Assembly (NCBI GenBank): GCA_000149265.1 | Contig: CH003047.1 | Coordinates: 307,070-371,069 of the forward strand | Origin: Ciona savignyi | Lineage: Eukaryota > Chordata > Ascidiacea > Phlebobranchia > Cionidae | Reading direction: 5' to 3' | Length of the DNA: 64,000 nucleotides | Shown: piece after piece, positions 1-11,790 of the stretch | Layout: each line of letters begins with the position of its first letter | Numbering within the stretch: position 1 is the stretch's first letter | Position numbers and translations under genes: made by a program | Notes under the pieces: model-generated | Databases searched by the model: none | Told to the model about the DNA's origin: nothing | What the model saw: the letters and a program-made list of their open reading frames with translations, nothing else

Positions 1-45
1 GTACCTTATACTCTATTGTCAAATTAATCAAGATAATAATCTTAC

Positions 46-2081
46 CTTAAGTGCATAAACTCCATTCCGACCTTGGACGCGATAAAACGGACAGTTTGGA
101 AGCTGTGCGTGGTGGTTCAACATTGTGGTGAGTACATTCTCAGCGGCTCTGTGTCATATTAATGTAAAAATAAATCTATGTAGCAAAAAAAAGTCAATAA
201 TTAGTTCAAAAAGATTAGGGCTTATAATACAAGATCAAGAAGCAATTTAAATGTATAGTTTAAATTTTGTAAATTTGTATTTTTTTTAAGTCGTAAAGCA
301 CACTTTTCAGGCAGCTCATGTTTGTGAATACCGGTACTGAAGAATTTTCGCTATTTTATCTATTGGTTTCGTCGGAAAATAAAGCTTTTTTCCATAATTA
401 AATACTTTCCCACCACGACCTGGTCTGACAACATAATTGTCGATTTAACAATTGTTTGGCGATTTTAAAACAGGGTTTACGTTAAGCTCCAGTTTTTAAA
501 TAAATCCGTTCTAGATATCCCAATTTATTAGATTTCCCCAAGAAATAGCAGCAAATAATATTAAAGCGAAATGCTTCACGATTGTTACAAATTTGGTACA
601 CCACCTTTAAAAATAAATAATAACGTCACAAGTTGTGGAGGTTGTAAATTCTGCGCTTATACCTTAAATATTATTATTAGGGCTGCGAATTAACGGTTAA
701 TTTAAAAAACGGTTAACTGATGTAAAAATAATCGGTTAACCGTTAACCGATTTTCTTTAAACTACCATCAAATCGGCACAGTTTTTGACAAAAAAAGTTC
801 AGGCAGCTGTAAAGGGCATCACAGAAATAACGCGCGTGATTACCGGCATTATCGGGTCTTATTTATGTGTTACTTTATAGTTTTTAAACGCACCTTAAGA
901 CACATAGTATAACTTTGATTGTAATGCGTAATATTGAGTTAAAAATCAAACAATCGACGTGTGAATGGTGCGTATATTACGTTGACAATCAAACAATCGA
1001 CGTGTGAATGGTTGTTTATATTACGTCATAATGAAACAATCAACGTGTGAATGGAGTTATGTATATTTGAAGATTATTAAAACGCAATTACGCCCAATTA
1101 AATGTGGGCGGTAAAGTAACGTTAAAAAACGGTTAAACGGTTAAAATTTGACGTGCCGGATAACCATAAAAACGGTTAACCGTGGTTAACCGTTAATTTT
1201 TCGCAGCCCTAATTATTATTTGACATAAATAGTGGTAACAAACTTCATTGCCAGGCGGCATCAGCGTAATATCTTTCTTGTTTTAAATGTATATTTTGTG
1301 CGGAACACAAGATCTAGTCAACTTCCCGATTCACGTTTAGATCAGTAAATTGTAACTTAATAAAAATCATTCACACGTTGATTGTCTGATGTAACAAAGC
1401 ATCTGTGAAACTATAAACATGATTTTTAAACATGAAGGATAATCTTCATTTTAAACATGAAGGATAATCTTTAGTAAATAATAATAAAAATGGGATTATT
1501 ATGATGTCACTATCAAGGTGACACATTTTATTTCTTTAGTTTGTTGTGTTTATTATCCAAAAAAAAGTTTTTATTATTGCTTACCGGTACATTGTATTCA
1601 CAAATAAAAAAACATTCATTCACTATATTGTTAATTGTTTTATTAAAAACCAACAATTATTGTCTAAACATGGTTTTAACGTTTTTTATTTGGACCTTGC
1701 TTAACAAAGGATCATTGCAACACTACTATGTAACATTTCAAAGATCTCTTTTCCACTACTGGTTGAAACAATCACACACATAAATATAACATTGCATGTA
1801 GTATCGATGTGTAATAACTAATCAGATTTCTTACTAATGTTAAAGCCTGCCTTGGTGCAATATTTGATTTACATATAATATAGAGATACTAATACTTAAA
1901 CATATCTTACTCTTTCTGTTAGTTTGAATTGTAATAGATCTGCAAGTATAACCTCTATATGTATTTGTGCACTGTATATAGTAACATACTTATTCATGGA
2001 TATGTCTTTCAGTTTCTTGTGATATATGGTATGAAGAATGGGTCTGATTCCAAGCATCTTGGCTGAACTTTGATAAATGGC
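46..2081 (-). CDS. HARE-HTH domain protein, ASXL-like (partial, runs off left edge)
   Basis: Two minus-strand exons join in frame: 2081-1990 (92 nt, ends in phase 2, donor gtatgt) and 148-46 (103 nt, acceptor cag, donor gtaaga). The joined product contains PILHTIYHKKLKDISMN, then TTMLNHH, then CPFYRVQGRNGVYALK. This matches the order of the HARE-HTH winged-helix domain at the N terminus of Additional sex combs-like proteins (pattern IL..I...LK.I, then LNAML, then FY.V.GR.GVY.LK). ASXL proteins are nuclear partners of the BAP1 H2A deubiquitinase. An ATG at 2090 is in frame just upstream, so 2090 may be the start codon; otherwise cag at 2084-2082 is an acceptor and the N terminus lies further upstream. 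The remaining exons are off the window to the left. The ASXL assignment rests on this one domain; another HARE-HTH protein is possible. Confidence 0.62.
678..1211. mobile_element. hAT-type MITE with exact 8-bp target duplication
   Basis: The ends are inverted copies: TAGGGCTGCGAA with AACGGTTAA at the left, and the reverse complement at 1170-1211. The 8 bases before (670-677) and after (1212-1219) are both ATTATTAT, the target-site size of hAT transposons. The 534-bp element has no coding capacity. It contains the motif CGGTTAAC many times near both ends and a central run of three 43-bp direct repeats. It lies in the intron of the HARE-HTH gene. Confidence 0.88.
944..1072. repeat. Three 43-bp tandem repeats inside the MITE
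   Basis: Units start at 944, 987 and 1030, each beginning AATCAAACAATCGACGTGTG or a near copy. A reverse-complement copy of the core lies outside the element at 1368-1384. Confidence 0.85.
1424..1472. repeat. 25-bp direct duplication
   Basis: The segment TTTTAAACATGAAGGATAAT occurs twice in direct orientation, 25 bp apart. It is a simple local duplication in intronic sequence. Confidence 0.8.
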
Positions 2082-3230
2082 CTGTGACATATAATCATAA
2101 AGTTAGGAATTGCATGCTAATGCAATATTTCACATGAGATTTAAGAAAGCTTTTGAAAAACAACCCAATACATGTTCTATTATCACTTCTATATATAGGT
2201 TAAAGGCATATATACTACTACGGTTATATAACTTATACAATACCAAGGTTGCGGCTTCTGCCCAAGTGCGGTCCTTTCTTCTTCGTTTTTTAACTTGGTT
2301 GTTCTTCATTTTGTTTGTAAATAGACAACTTTTATCCCCGAAATCTCACGCTTAATGCAGCTTATTCAAGAAATTGAATATGCTACTGGTAGCTTTGTTT
2401 TCAGTTTTCCAGTGCCATTATTTAATAGTCATTTAATAGCAGTTTACAGCTTCATCAGTTGAAGTTTACTGTTTACTTTTTCTCAAAAATTATAGCCTAC
2501 ATTTTCGGTCTAGATTAGTAGCAATGTGTTAAATAAGATATGATTTGACTAAATCTTCTCTCGACGGTCTAGTTCTTATAGACTAATGCAATTGTCAAAA
2601 TTGAGATGCTGCCATCTGCAACTATTAAAAAAACAACCAAAAAAGACAAAAAACTTAGGACCAATAGACCACTTTTCGAATACAAACTATTGTATGCACT
2701 TTTTCTCTTTATCGCGGAACCCATACATACATAATGTTGAATTACAGTTTGTAACCATAAAGAACAATCATGTCTGCGTTTGCCTGTATCGCAGTTTTTA
2801 AGTTATAGCCCATATTTAAGTATTATTTTAACTACAGCTATTATCACACCCTAATCATCACACCCTAAGTTTTAAAATGTATACAACGTTGTCATGCTTT
2901 GACTATTATGGTGCAAATTTTAATTCAAAATTTTATGTGATATGTCCTATAATATACAAAGATAAGTATATCCATTAAACAAATAAAAAGTAAAATAATA
3001 ATATATCTCTATTACTTTGCAAATACCAACAACAGAAAATTGGAAACAAACTGTTTCGAGGGTTCCTCTAGACATTTACAATTTTATTTTGTTATTTATA
3101 ACCCACAGTTGTGTCAAAACAACCCCGTACTAGTGCACAAGTTCATATACACTCGGTTCAAGCAACGTCTGCTTAAGCGGGGTCCACACACAAGCTCGTC
3201 GATCAGCGGACCGGTTTTGTTACTTTGTAG

Positions 3231-3345
3231 CGTACGGTCGTGTGGCCCAATGGGTAACGCCACCGATACATATACCAAGTATATAAAAACGGTTTTAGGG
3301 ACGAGCCTATAAAGGGTTCAAACCTTAGCCCGGCTAAAAAAAACA
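3231..3345 (+). mobile_element. tRNA-derived SINE copy (family A)
   Basis: It has an A-box-like TGGCCCAATGGGTAACGCC and a B-box-like GGGTTCAAACC about 75 bases downstream. Related copies occur at 3621-3700, 4151-4345, 21764-22024 and, inverted, at 23385-23495. The A/B-box layout fits a polymerase III SINE; a true tRNA gene is unlikely because the insert between the boxes is too long. Confidence 0.6.
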
Positions 3346-3620
3346 TCAAAAGCCCGCGTGTGTAGACTACTTAGTCTAACCCTATGTAGCGCGTATATTG
3401 AATCGTGTTAGGTAAATTTAAGTCAAAGCAGTGTAATAGGCTAATCAAGTCACGTCTGCAAAAGATTAAAACCGAACTCACTGCAGGACTGGCAACACTT
3501 CTAAGCAGAAGCAATGCTAGCCAATAGATTTGCCGATTTTGTCATAACTACATAATTATGAACATGGATTGTTTGCCGTACGGTTTCAAACATTTACGCG
3601 AATTCACATTTTAACTTGAG

Positions 3621-4345
3621 TACGGTCGTGCGGTCGAATGGTTAACGCGACCGTTATATATACCAACTAGGCAAAACGGTCCGCGAGGGACGAGAAAATA
3701 AAATCCATCACGATTGAAGCAGTTTGAAGACCACCAAGTAATGCTAGCAGTTTTGCATCTGCATTGTAAAAAAGCATATGTAAGTTTCTGAATGCGTTGC
3801 GGGAGACCAAACTGTATAAGCTTAAGAACCAAAAATGTAGTCCTGAGAGAAGAATTAGGAAGTTGTTGGACAAGATCCATTTTCTTTTGAGCAAACTGGT
3901 GGGTATAGCAGAATGAACAAGAAACTTGCTGAACGCTACATGTACAAAGCGGCGGTCTGAAATAAACTGATCAGAAAACTGGAATTGAAACACTTTGCCA
4001 ACAACATAGCGCAGACGTCTAAGAAACGCAAAAAAACACCCACGGTACAACGCACAGCAGATATATCGACCGCAACACAACCAACCGAAAAAATAAATGA
4101 AAAGGCGAATTAGAATGTAAATCACATCAGATTCTCTGGTACGAATAACAGGTACTGTCGTGCAGCCAAATTGGTTAACACGACCGATGCATGTAATAGG
4201 GGTAAAAACTGGGACCAGTACAACAGCGGTGTCGCGAATTGCCGGCGGAGCCATCCAGAAAAAATAAGTCCTTTTCATTATTTTACACATTGTGTATTAG
4301 TTTTTTTGCATACCCGTATAGGTTGAGTATGCATTAACCTTACCC
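3621..4345 (+). mobile_element. SINE family A copies, possibly one interrupted composite element
   Basis: At 3621-3700 is GGTCGAATGGTTAACGCGACC followed by the conserved GGGACGAG. At 4151-4216 is a second tRNA-like head. The segment 4286-4345, ending in TGCATTAACCTTACCCACAA, matches the 3' tail of the copy at 21764-22024. The block may be one composite repeat with unrelated sequence inside, or two neighbouring copies. Confidence 0.45.
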
Positions 4346-5710
4346 ACAAGAGGTAGTAACCAACTCGTTTTGAATTAAGCTGTAGTGAAAGAAGCTGTGA
4401 AAAAGTCAAATTTTGTTTTTCACGGCTCTGAAGAATTCTCCTGAGTTTATTACCAAAATTTCGGTCCCGAGAAAATTCTACTGAGTTTATAACTAAATCA
4501 TGCTATCCATCAAATATTTTTGATTATTTCTTGGAGATGTCGGGCCGACATGGCAAGCCTGTTACAATCATGATTCAGGAACAAACTATATTTTAAGAAT
4601 ATTTCCCTGGATAGTTGTTTCTATCATCTAATTGCTAAAGCAGATACTTACGCACTAACATTTCATCAAATCTGATGGAATTGGAAAAGCCTTTTAAGCG
4701 CTCTGCCCAAAAAAAGATTTTATTATAAAAAATTACCGTTTTGGCTTTTAACACTAAAGGGAATTTCCCTGGGTTCATCACCCGAAACAATTTTTGTTTC
4801 TGTATATCTAAACCTTGTTGTATGACAAAGTTTCATTGCGATTTCATTACCTTCTGGTAGGTGTCGGGCCACATACCATGCCTATCAAGCGTTTGATAAA
4901 AAATATAGAAAAAAAACGGACAAAAACAATGTCTTGAATTTTTTCAAATGGTACCCATAAATACTAATTTTTTACTCTTATCCGTTATTCTAAAAGGAGT
5001 TATAAAATAAAACTTTAACATGTGGTAGCTAACATGACCTTGATGTACGGGAACTAAGGTTTTCATCAGTGTTGTTTCACGAGCCGCGCAACGGTTTGTT
5101 AAAATCGACAGTAAGAAAACACGGCAGAAACCGTGTTTGGTGCCAGCGGTGGACGCACGAGTTAGGTCGTAAATCCCAAGTCAACTGATTTTCTAAAAAA
5201 TATAAGACAATTTGTACTGAAATTGACAAGGAGCGCAAATGCAATAAAACAATGGGTCTTCGTTTTATGACGTATGGTGATGGTTGATTGTGCTTTTTAT
5301 TTGTTGAAAAGTTGCAATTATTTGCACAGCACCCTGTCCTGCATTAACTTTTAAATTATTTTTTTGAAAGATTGATTAGTTGTTTAATGATTTTTTTCAC
5401 CTAAACGACCCGATGATTCTGGTTTATACTTTTAGAAAACACTCACTGATTTTATATTTACGGTATTTATGAGATTCTTCCAACCGCTTGATTTACTGAA
5501 ACACAAATCAATTTATACCTTGGAGATTGTCCAAACATTTTTATAGCTCGGTTACATTTTGGAAAAATATATTTCCAAGTTTAATAGGTTTTCTTGTGGT
5601 ATGAGCAAATAGGTGTGTTTGATATAAATGTTAATTTAAGCTTCTCACCGAACAGATTAAAAAAAAAAAAACGATAGGCAAGGCTCAGAAACATTTTTCT
5701 CTGCGACAAA

Positions 5711-7672
5711 ATGAACATGCTTGGAATAAAAGACGGGGAGTACACCTCGACCATATATAGAAAAATCCGAGAGGGAAATTACAACGGTGCTATTGAAATT
5801 CTTAATGTAGAACTTCAGAAACAACCTCAATTACGAGCAACTTTGTCCCTGCTAGCTTACTGCTACTACCACAGTCAAGATTTTATCAATTCTGCTGATT
5901 GTTACAACCAACTTACCCAACTTTTCCCCGAGGTTGATGATTACAAGCTGTATTATGTGATGTCACTATATAAATCCGGTGATTTTCAAACCGCAATGAA
6001 AGCTTCATTCGGCATTGACAACCCAGCCTACCACTCCAAAGTGCAGAAAATTCAAGCTGCTATAAAGTACATGGAAGAAGATTTTGCGAGTGCAAAAAAT
6101 TTGGTTGAACAGTCATCAGATGAAGATGATGCTGATAATATAATCAATATGGGTTGTCTGCTTTACAAAGAAAATCAGTTTGAAAAGGCATGCAAAAAAT
6201 TCCAACAGGCTATTCAAGTTTCTGGCTATAAAGCATCCTTGTCTTATAACATGGCGTTGTGTTTTTACAGGCAAAAGCAGTATGCCCCTGCTTTGAAACA
6301 CATCGCTGATGTGATTGAAAAGGGGATCAGAGAGCATCCAGAGCTTAGTGTTGGTATGACAACCGAGGGAATTGATGTTAGAAGTGTGGGAAACACGGTG
6401 CTGTTAAAAGACACAGCATTAGTGGAGGCATTCAATCTAAAAGCTGCAATTGAGTACCAGTTAAAGAATTATGAGGCTGCGGGTGAAGCACTGACTGACA
6501 TGCCACCAAGATCAGAAGAAGAGTTGGATCCATACACACTGCATAATGTTGCTCTGATGAACATGCAAACTCGGGCTACGGAAGGATTTGAAAAGTTGCA
6601 ATTTCTTCTGCAGCAAAGTTCTTTTCCACCAGAAACTTTCGGAAACCTTCTTCTCTTGTATTTAAAGCATGAATATTTAGATTTGGCTGCCGATGTGCTT
6701 GCTGAATACAGTGACTTTACCTTTAAATATCTATCACCATACATGTATGAGTTTATTGATGCAGTGATCACAAAACAGACCGCTCCTGAGGAATCATTTC
6801 GTAAACTTGATGAAATGGCAAGTCGTCATATCGACACACTTCGAAAACTTACAAAGCAAGTCCAGGAGGCCAGAGATATGCATGATGAAACCTCTGTGAA
6901 AAAGGCAGTAAATGAATATGATGATGCCATTGAGCAATATATCCCTGTACTAATGCAACAAGCCAAGATATATTGGGACAGAGACAACCATGCTGCGGTA
7001 GAGAGAATCTTCCGGAAATCTGTGGAATTCTGCAATGAGCATGAAGCATGGAGGTTGAACGTTGCACATGTTCTCTTTATGCAGGATAACAAGTTCAAGG
7101 AAGCTGTGGGATTCTATGAACCAATTGTAAAGAAGCACTATGAGAGTATCTTGGAAGTGGAGGCCGTTGTGCTTGCCAACTTGTGTGTGTCATACATTAT
7201 GACAAGTCAGAATGAGGAAGCAGAGGATTTGATGAGAAAGATTGAAAAAGAAGAGGAACAAATGTCCTATGATGATCCTGACCGGAAAGTCTACCACCTT
7301 TGCACTGTCAATATTGTTATTGGAACTCTATATTGTGCGAAGACCAATTTTGATTTCGGGATTTCTCGTGTCATAAAAAGTCTAGAGCCGTATAACCGTA
7401 AACTCGGAGTTGACACGTGGTTCTACGCAAAACGGTGCATTCTTTCCCTTCTGGAAGCACTCGGAAAACAGATGCTTACACTAAGAGATGCGGCGATCCA
7501 TGATGTTGTGCAGTTTTTAGAGCATTGTGAGCTACACGGACGTGATATAATCGCAACAAACGCCGCGCTTGCTTATGGAGATGGGCCAAAAGCACCCGAC
7601 GGAAAAAATACTGTTTCGTACGAAGCAAGACTGCTCAAAGCGTTGTTCTTGGAATATATGGGTTGGCCGTAA
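5711..7672 (+). CDS. TTC30: Intraflagellar transport protein IFT70 / TTC30
   Basis: A single uninterrupted 653-codon ORF matches the usual ~660-aa length of TTC30/IFT70 along its whole length. IFT70 is a TPR superhelix in the IFT-B core complex; it binds IFT52 and IFT88 and is needed for ciliogenesis and tubulin polyglycylation/glutamylation. TPR helices begin at residue ~10 (YRKIREGNYNGAIEIL) and recur through residues ~140-260 (SYNMALCFYRQKQYAPALKH) and ~400-560. Hallmarks include MTTEGIDVRSVGNT (~215), LKAAIEYQLKNYE (~240), FYEPIVKKHY (~465) and YHLCTVNIVIGTLYCAK (~530). The ATG at 5711 follows CGACAAA and gives the family-typical short N terminus. Human TTC30A/B are also intronless. Confidence 0.97.
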   Translation: MNMLGIKDGEYTSTIYRKIREGNYNGAIEILNVELQKQPQLRATLSLLAYCYYHSQDFINSADCYNQLTQLFPEVDDYKLYYVMSLYKSGDFQTAMKASFGIDNPAYHSKVQKIQAAIKYMEEDFASAKNLVEQSSDEDDADNIINMGCLLYKENQFEKACKKFQQAIQVSGYKASLSYNMALCFYRQKQYAPALKHIADVIEKGIREHPELSVGMTTEGIDVRSVGNTVLLKDTALVEAFNLKAAIEYQLKNYEAAGEALTDMPPRSEEELDPYTLHNVALMNMQTRATEGFEKLQFLLQQSSFPPETFGNLLLLYLKHEYLDLAADVLAEYSDFTFKYLSPYMYEFIDAVITKQTAPEESFRKLDEMASRHIDTLRKLTKQVQEARDMHDETSVKKAVNEYDDAIEQYIPVLMQQAKIYWDRDNHAAVERIFRKSVEFCNEHEAWRLNVAHVLFMQDNKFKEAVGFYEPIVKKHYESILEVEAVVLANLCVSYIMTSQNEEAEDLMRKIEKEEEQMSYDDPDRKVYHLCTVNIVIGTLYCAKTNFDFGISRVIKSLEPYNRKLGVDTWFYAKRCILSLLEALGKQMLTLRDAAIHDVVQFLEHCELHGRDIIATNAALAYGDGPKAPDGKNTVSYEARLLKALFLEYMGWP

Positions 7673-7876
7673 CCGCATTGAAACATTATTTGACGACTAG
7701 TGTTGATGTTTTTTTTGATACAGATTGTATTTAAAATGTGATAGTGTTGCTTTAATTGTTTAGGTCTATATATTTTTTGTACAAAAAAAATACTGCTACG
7801 ATGCGTCCACATCTAACCTTGTTTCCACCAGTCCTGGTTAAGAAAAACCTAAATTAAATAGAAAAAGTTTCGTTGT

Positions 7877-7882
7877 AATAAA
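7877..7882 (+). terminator. Polyadenylation signal of TTC30
   Basis: AATAAA lies about 205 bases after the TAA stop of TTC30, with AT-rich sequence around it. It is the first canonical hexamer downstream. Confidence 0.6.
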
Positions 7883-8034
7883 GTGGTCAAATCGGAAAAT
7901 ACAATTTATTGCCAAAATTACAAAAATAGGATGTTTATTAAACTAACATTTTTATTTGAAAACACCGTAATTTACTTTGACGAAGCTCTGCAGTTTTATC
8001 CACAGACAAAGCAATTTTTATGTTTATTTTACAG

Positions 8035-8124
8035 TATGGTTTTACATAATAAATTAATGCAGGGCACAAACACTCCACGCGGTATCATTGCACCGGAGAC
8101 ACCCATTCCATTGCAAACTCCGAA
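8035..8124 (+). CDS. Possible isolated exon of unknown gene
   Basis: A pyrimidine-rich acceptor ending acag and a strong donor gtgagtaag bracket 90 nt that are open from an ATG at 8036 (contains NTPRGIIAPETPIPLQTPK). The splice signals are good, and the ATG one base after the acceptor would suit a spliced-leader site. No partner exons were found on the plus strand before 18 kb, so it could be chance. I do not recognise the peptide. Confidence 0.25.
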
Positions 8125-8794
8125 GTGAGTAAGAGTTTTCTTGGTATATGATAACGCGATGGTAAGTCGGGTAATAACCTGAATAGTTTCTTATGGTTAG
8201 CGAAAGCTACCCCGTTATCCTAACAAATTGGTTGTTCTATTTAATCCTGACCCGAAAAGAATTGATGTGACTCCTACGAATGAATCATAGTCGATTGGAT
8301 ATTTACATTAACATGAAGTTTTAGCTCCAGTTAAAATCACAAATGAAATTAACTACTATATGTGGTTATGTGGCCTATAAAAATAAAATATAAAAACACA
8401 AACAGTTCTCTTGATCAATTTTCATAGGCCCCTGTAGACCTCAAGCGACATGTACACGTATAGACATACTTTTATTATCATTATCCCTGAAACGCTGAAT
8501 AAACACATTTCTAATGTTGTCTCTGAAGAAGAGTTGCATAGAAACGTCCCGATCGATGTGTGTATGGTCAAGTTATTTTCGTGATCTTAACTATATTTGG
8601 TCGCGTCCGATCGTGTAGAAGTACAGTTGTGTGAGTAAGCACGAACACGAGTGAAAATACGCCAACAGTGCAAGCCCACGTGACAGAAAGATTGTTCCGG
8701 CTGTAACGAAAACATCGAATTGTCACCAGTAAATAGATTAACTTATGACCAGGTCATAAATACGGACCCTTTACACAAATATACTTGGTTAATT

Positions 8795-11790
8795 TTACCT
8801 TACTGTCGGTTGCTCACTCGCTTTGTTTAGTCCATTTTCAATGAGGAGGCTTTGGAAATACATTGACAAGGACACACATATATGAAAGAGTTGGTGGGAT
8901 TGGCCTACAATATCAAATGTACCTGCAAGATGAAATACAATATGATCAGTTAAATATTCCATTGTGATCAATTTATTAAATTGCTATGCGGTTATCTCTT
9001 TGTGAAGTGTAATTGACGTGACCGCCTCATAGCCACATGCATCATGTAATAACAAAACAGATTTAAGTTGGAATTATTAATTTAGTATACAACTTATAAA
9101 AGGAGGAAGAATCATGGTGTGTTTGTGAGTTGCATTTTTTGCTGTAATTAGCAATATTGGCGTAATGATGTTGAAGGTTCACGAACATAATGTAACATTT
9201 ACCTGGGTAGAAACGCTCCGGGAGGTACGTCGCGAAGAAAATACCACCCAGGGCGATAAAAAATACTTGCGCCAAAAAGCACATTGCCGCAAACTGATCA
9301 AAAGATTTATCCGCCAGCGGAAAACATTTTGGATCATCTGCGTCGTTTGTATATCTAGGGGGATATAAGAATCAGTTTAATACCAATGAAATGTATTTCT
9401 ACTCGATGATAATGCGCCTTTGCACAAACACGTATTACAACAGACCTTTTGTGAAATATAAATTAGCGCACAATGTCAATGAATGTTGCCTAATCTTCTA
9501 TATTCTGCATGGTCTATTCTATATGGTATTTAACGTACGTTGCATCCATACAGCGGTGTTTGGATCGTTAATAAATGTTACATATAAACGAAACATAGTG
9601 TTAATAAATGTTACATAAACGGGTTATGCATTTTATGCGGCACGTGATAGTAATTAAGTTCTATAGATATATATATTCTTCTAATTTACCTTATAATGCA
9701 CGGAAGCACTATGAGTATTGTCATCAAAATACAAGGAATCGTTCTCCAGGCAGCCAAATGCGGTGCCTTTAAAGTGAATAGAGAAAACGAAGTGTGTAGT
9801 ACCGTCAGAATAACTATACCGGTCAAGTAGGTCTCACGAGTAACGCCTATATTTGTATGGACCGGTTAGGTTATATTTGTACCAGATTAAAAATCACAGT
9901 ATCTACATTTAACATGGCTACTATAACCCTTAAAAAATCACCATAGGTTATGTAGCTTTTATTATTTTTTTGGGACTACTGTACAATAATTGGTTAAGAA
10001 GTATTTAGGTATACGGAATAGAACACACTTATTTTTATCAGTGGATGTGAAAAAGAGCAGGGGCATCGGGGACATAATAGAACCATGGAAAAAGGTTTTG
10101 TTTAATTTCGAAACTTTTCTACCGACAGTTTTACGGTCTTCCACTGTGGCATATTGTACCGTTGGATCTTACTAAATAGGTCTTTGGCATGAGGTAATGT
10201 GTAATAATGAATAGGCCATGTGTATATGAGGTGACTAACTGTGGATATGACGTTAAAATTTAAGTTACACATTTTGAGATATAATGAATTAGTTAGTGTA
10301 AAGAATGCGAGTATGACTGTTGTTTGTTTTATACCTCACTATACTGAATTTGTTTATATCACTTTGCACTTAATTATGTTATCACAATAACTTTAAATTA
10401 AGTCGCTGCAAATCGCCACGACGATTAAACCCACGAGTGTTTAACAATCAATCGTTTGTGAACCAAGGAGCAATGATTGTTCAATTAGCCGTCAATATTT
10501 TCCCATGTAAATTGCTATTTGGAGATTTTGTATTAGTTGTCGTTGTACTTAAACGCACCCTGTTTTTATATTAGATCACGGAATATAGCGTGATGAGTCA
10601 AATTTGTTATATAGTTTTATCGTTTTAATACGGTGTTGTTTTATATGTTATTAAAGCGCTCTATGGCATTGGAGTATAGTCTATAGTCAACAAAGATAGT
10701 TTAGTTTATATTTTGTTTCCAAGATGACAACATGAAGCAGGACCTTTTATAAAAATTTAAAAAACGAAAAAAAAAACTGATCACCTCGCGCCCACCGTCG
10801 GGTGACTTATTGCAGTGTGTTGCGTATGATGAGAGTTTATTTAATTTGGTAGAACCCACTAATCCGCTGAGTTCAGGCAATGTCTGTTAAGTGCCTTAAC
10901 TAAGGACACAACCGACTACTAATTAAGCGACCAGATTCAAAGCAGTATCCTATGTTTTACAGATGTGTTGTAAAAGTAGATTAAAAGTTACTAGACTATA
11001 CTGTTTTAACGTGTATTTAATCCTAAAAACTTACCGCTAAAGATGCCATAACATGACATTGGACAAGCTAGATGATCAAATCCCAGCAAAACACATATAG
11101 CGTACACAACTACAGCGGCTTGATCGACGGAAAAACAGCGCTGACAGCAGCGCTCAGAGTAACAACAAAATAAATGTGCAATAGAACTGACAAGCAATAG
11201 GTAGCACGTACCTAGGATAAGAACACATTTTAAACACCAGTAAACAAGTTTTGCTAAAAGAACGGTCGTTAAACAACAGAAAATTTGGTTCGGGTACGAT
11301 ATTTCAGCGTTTTAATGAGATGAACTATTAAGGACCATGTCATGCAAAAATAAGTTTGTTTTAACAAATATTTACCAAAAGAATGAATGTAAAATGGGAA
11401 TTTAACAACTTCAAACTTGTTTTCAAAGTTGATCATAATTCTTACAGTTCTTGATACCATCAGAATCAAAGAAATAAAATGCGTCCAGAAATTTAACATT
11501 TCATTCGTCGGCCAAAATGCACTACAAAGTAAAAGTAGAGTTAAATATATAAGCATGTCGGTTTTTCTTAAATGTTACTTGGTATATAAGCACTCGCCGA
11601 GATCTTATCACAGCTATAGATATACGAAGTTTAGGCACAATAGTTTATATTGAGCATTCCATGAAACCTACCTTTTAATGCAGGTCAATATAGACCGATT
11701 TATCGGCCTGTATCCAGTTTGGATGTAACTCTGATGGTAACATGATGGTACTTCCGATTTTAAACGTACTAACTCACCATACACTGTCAT
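8795..11790 (-). CDS. PAQR family seven-TM receptor (progestin/adipoQ receptor-like)
   Basis: Six minus-strand coding exons: 11790-11672, 11521-11376, 11211-11035, 9846-9690, 9354-9203 and 8922-8795. All have GT-AG junctions and matching phases (2,1,1,2,1), and they give 292 aa. PAQR hallmarks appear in order: GYRPINRS (~27), FWPTNEMLNFWTH (~42), SSIAH (97-101), a conserved Asp (118), LPERFYPGTFDIVGQSHQLFH (~244-264). His101, His260 and His264 are the expected zinc ligands and Asp118/Ser97 the conserved core polar residues. Hydrophobic stretches fit seven TM helices. The motif around PERF.PG.FD..G.SHQLFH is closest to the class II (mPR/PAQR5-9) branch, but the protein stops soon after TM7. 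A gtaagg donor overlaps the final codons (8804), so an alternative longer C terminus is possible. It is a plasma-membrane or Golgi receptor, possibly with ceramidase-like activity. Confidence 0.88.
10785..10955 (-). mobile_element. SINE family B copy in PAQR intron
   Basis: In reverse it reads the family-B tail: TTAGTTAAGGCACTTAACAG, then GGGTTCTACCAAATTAAAT, then GCAATAAGTCACCCGACGG. Other copies are at 14515, 15585, 32825 (inverted), 46482, 49066 and 53776. Confidence 0.6.

Larger units (their letters stand above)
2091..5710. other. Intergenic region between HARE-HTH gene and TTC30
   Basis: No convincing exon was found. The longest ORF (minus, 4290-3667) overlaps tRNA-like repeats at both ends and has no recognisable domain. 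AT-rich sequence and three SINE-like segments account for the structure seen. The 5' end of the HARE-HTH gene may lie here but was not located. Confidence 0.5.

Noticed and set aside
944..1072. CRISPR-like spaced repeats
   Set aside because: There are only three units of 43 bp, directly abutting with no unique spacers, inside a eukaryotic MITE.
3667..4290. 207-codon minus-strand ORF
   Set aside because: It overlaps tRNA-like repeats at both ends, is rich in Phe/Leu/Cys without domain structure, and has no match I recognise.
8035..8124. Extra C-terminal exon of PAQR on the minus strand
   Set aside because: The minus-strand reading (GVSGAMIPRGVFVP) lacks a usable acceptor in the required phase; the splice signals present are on the plus strand.
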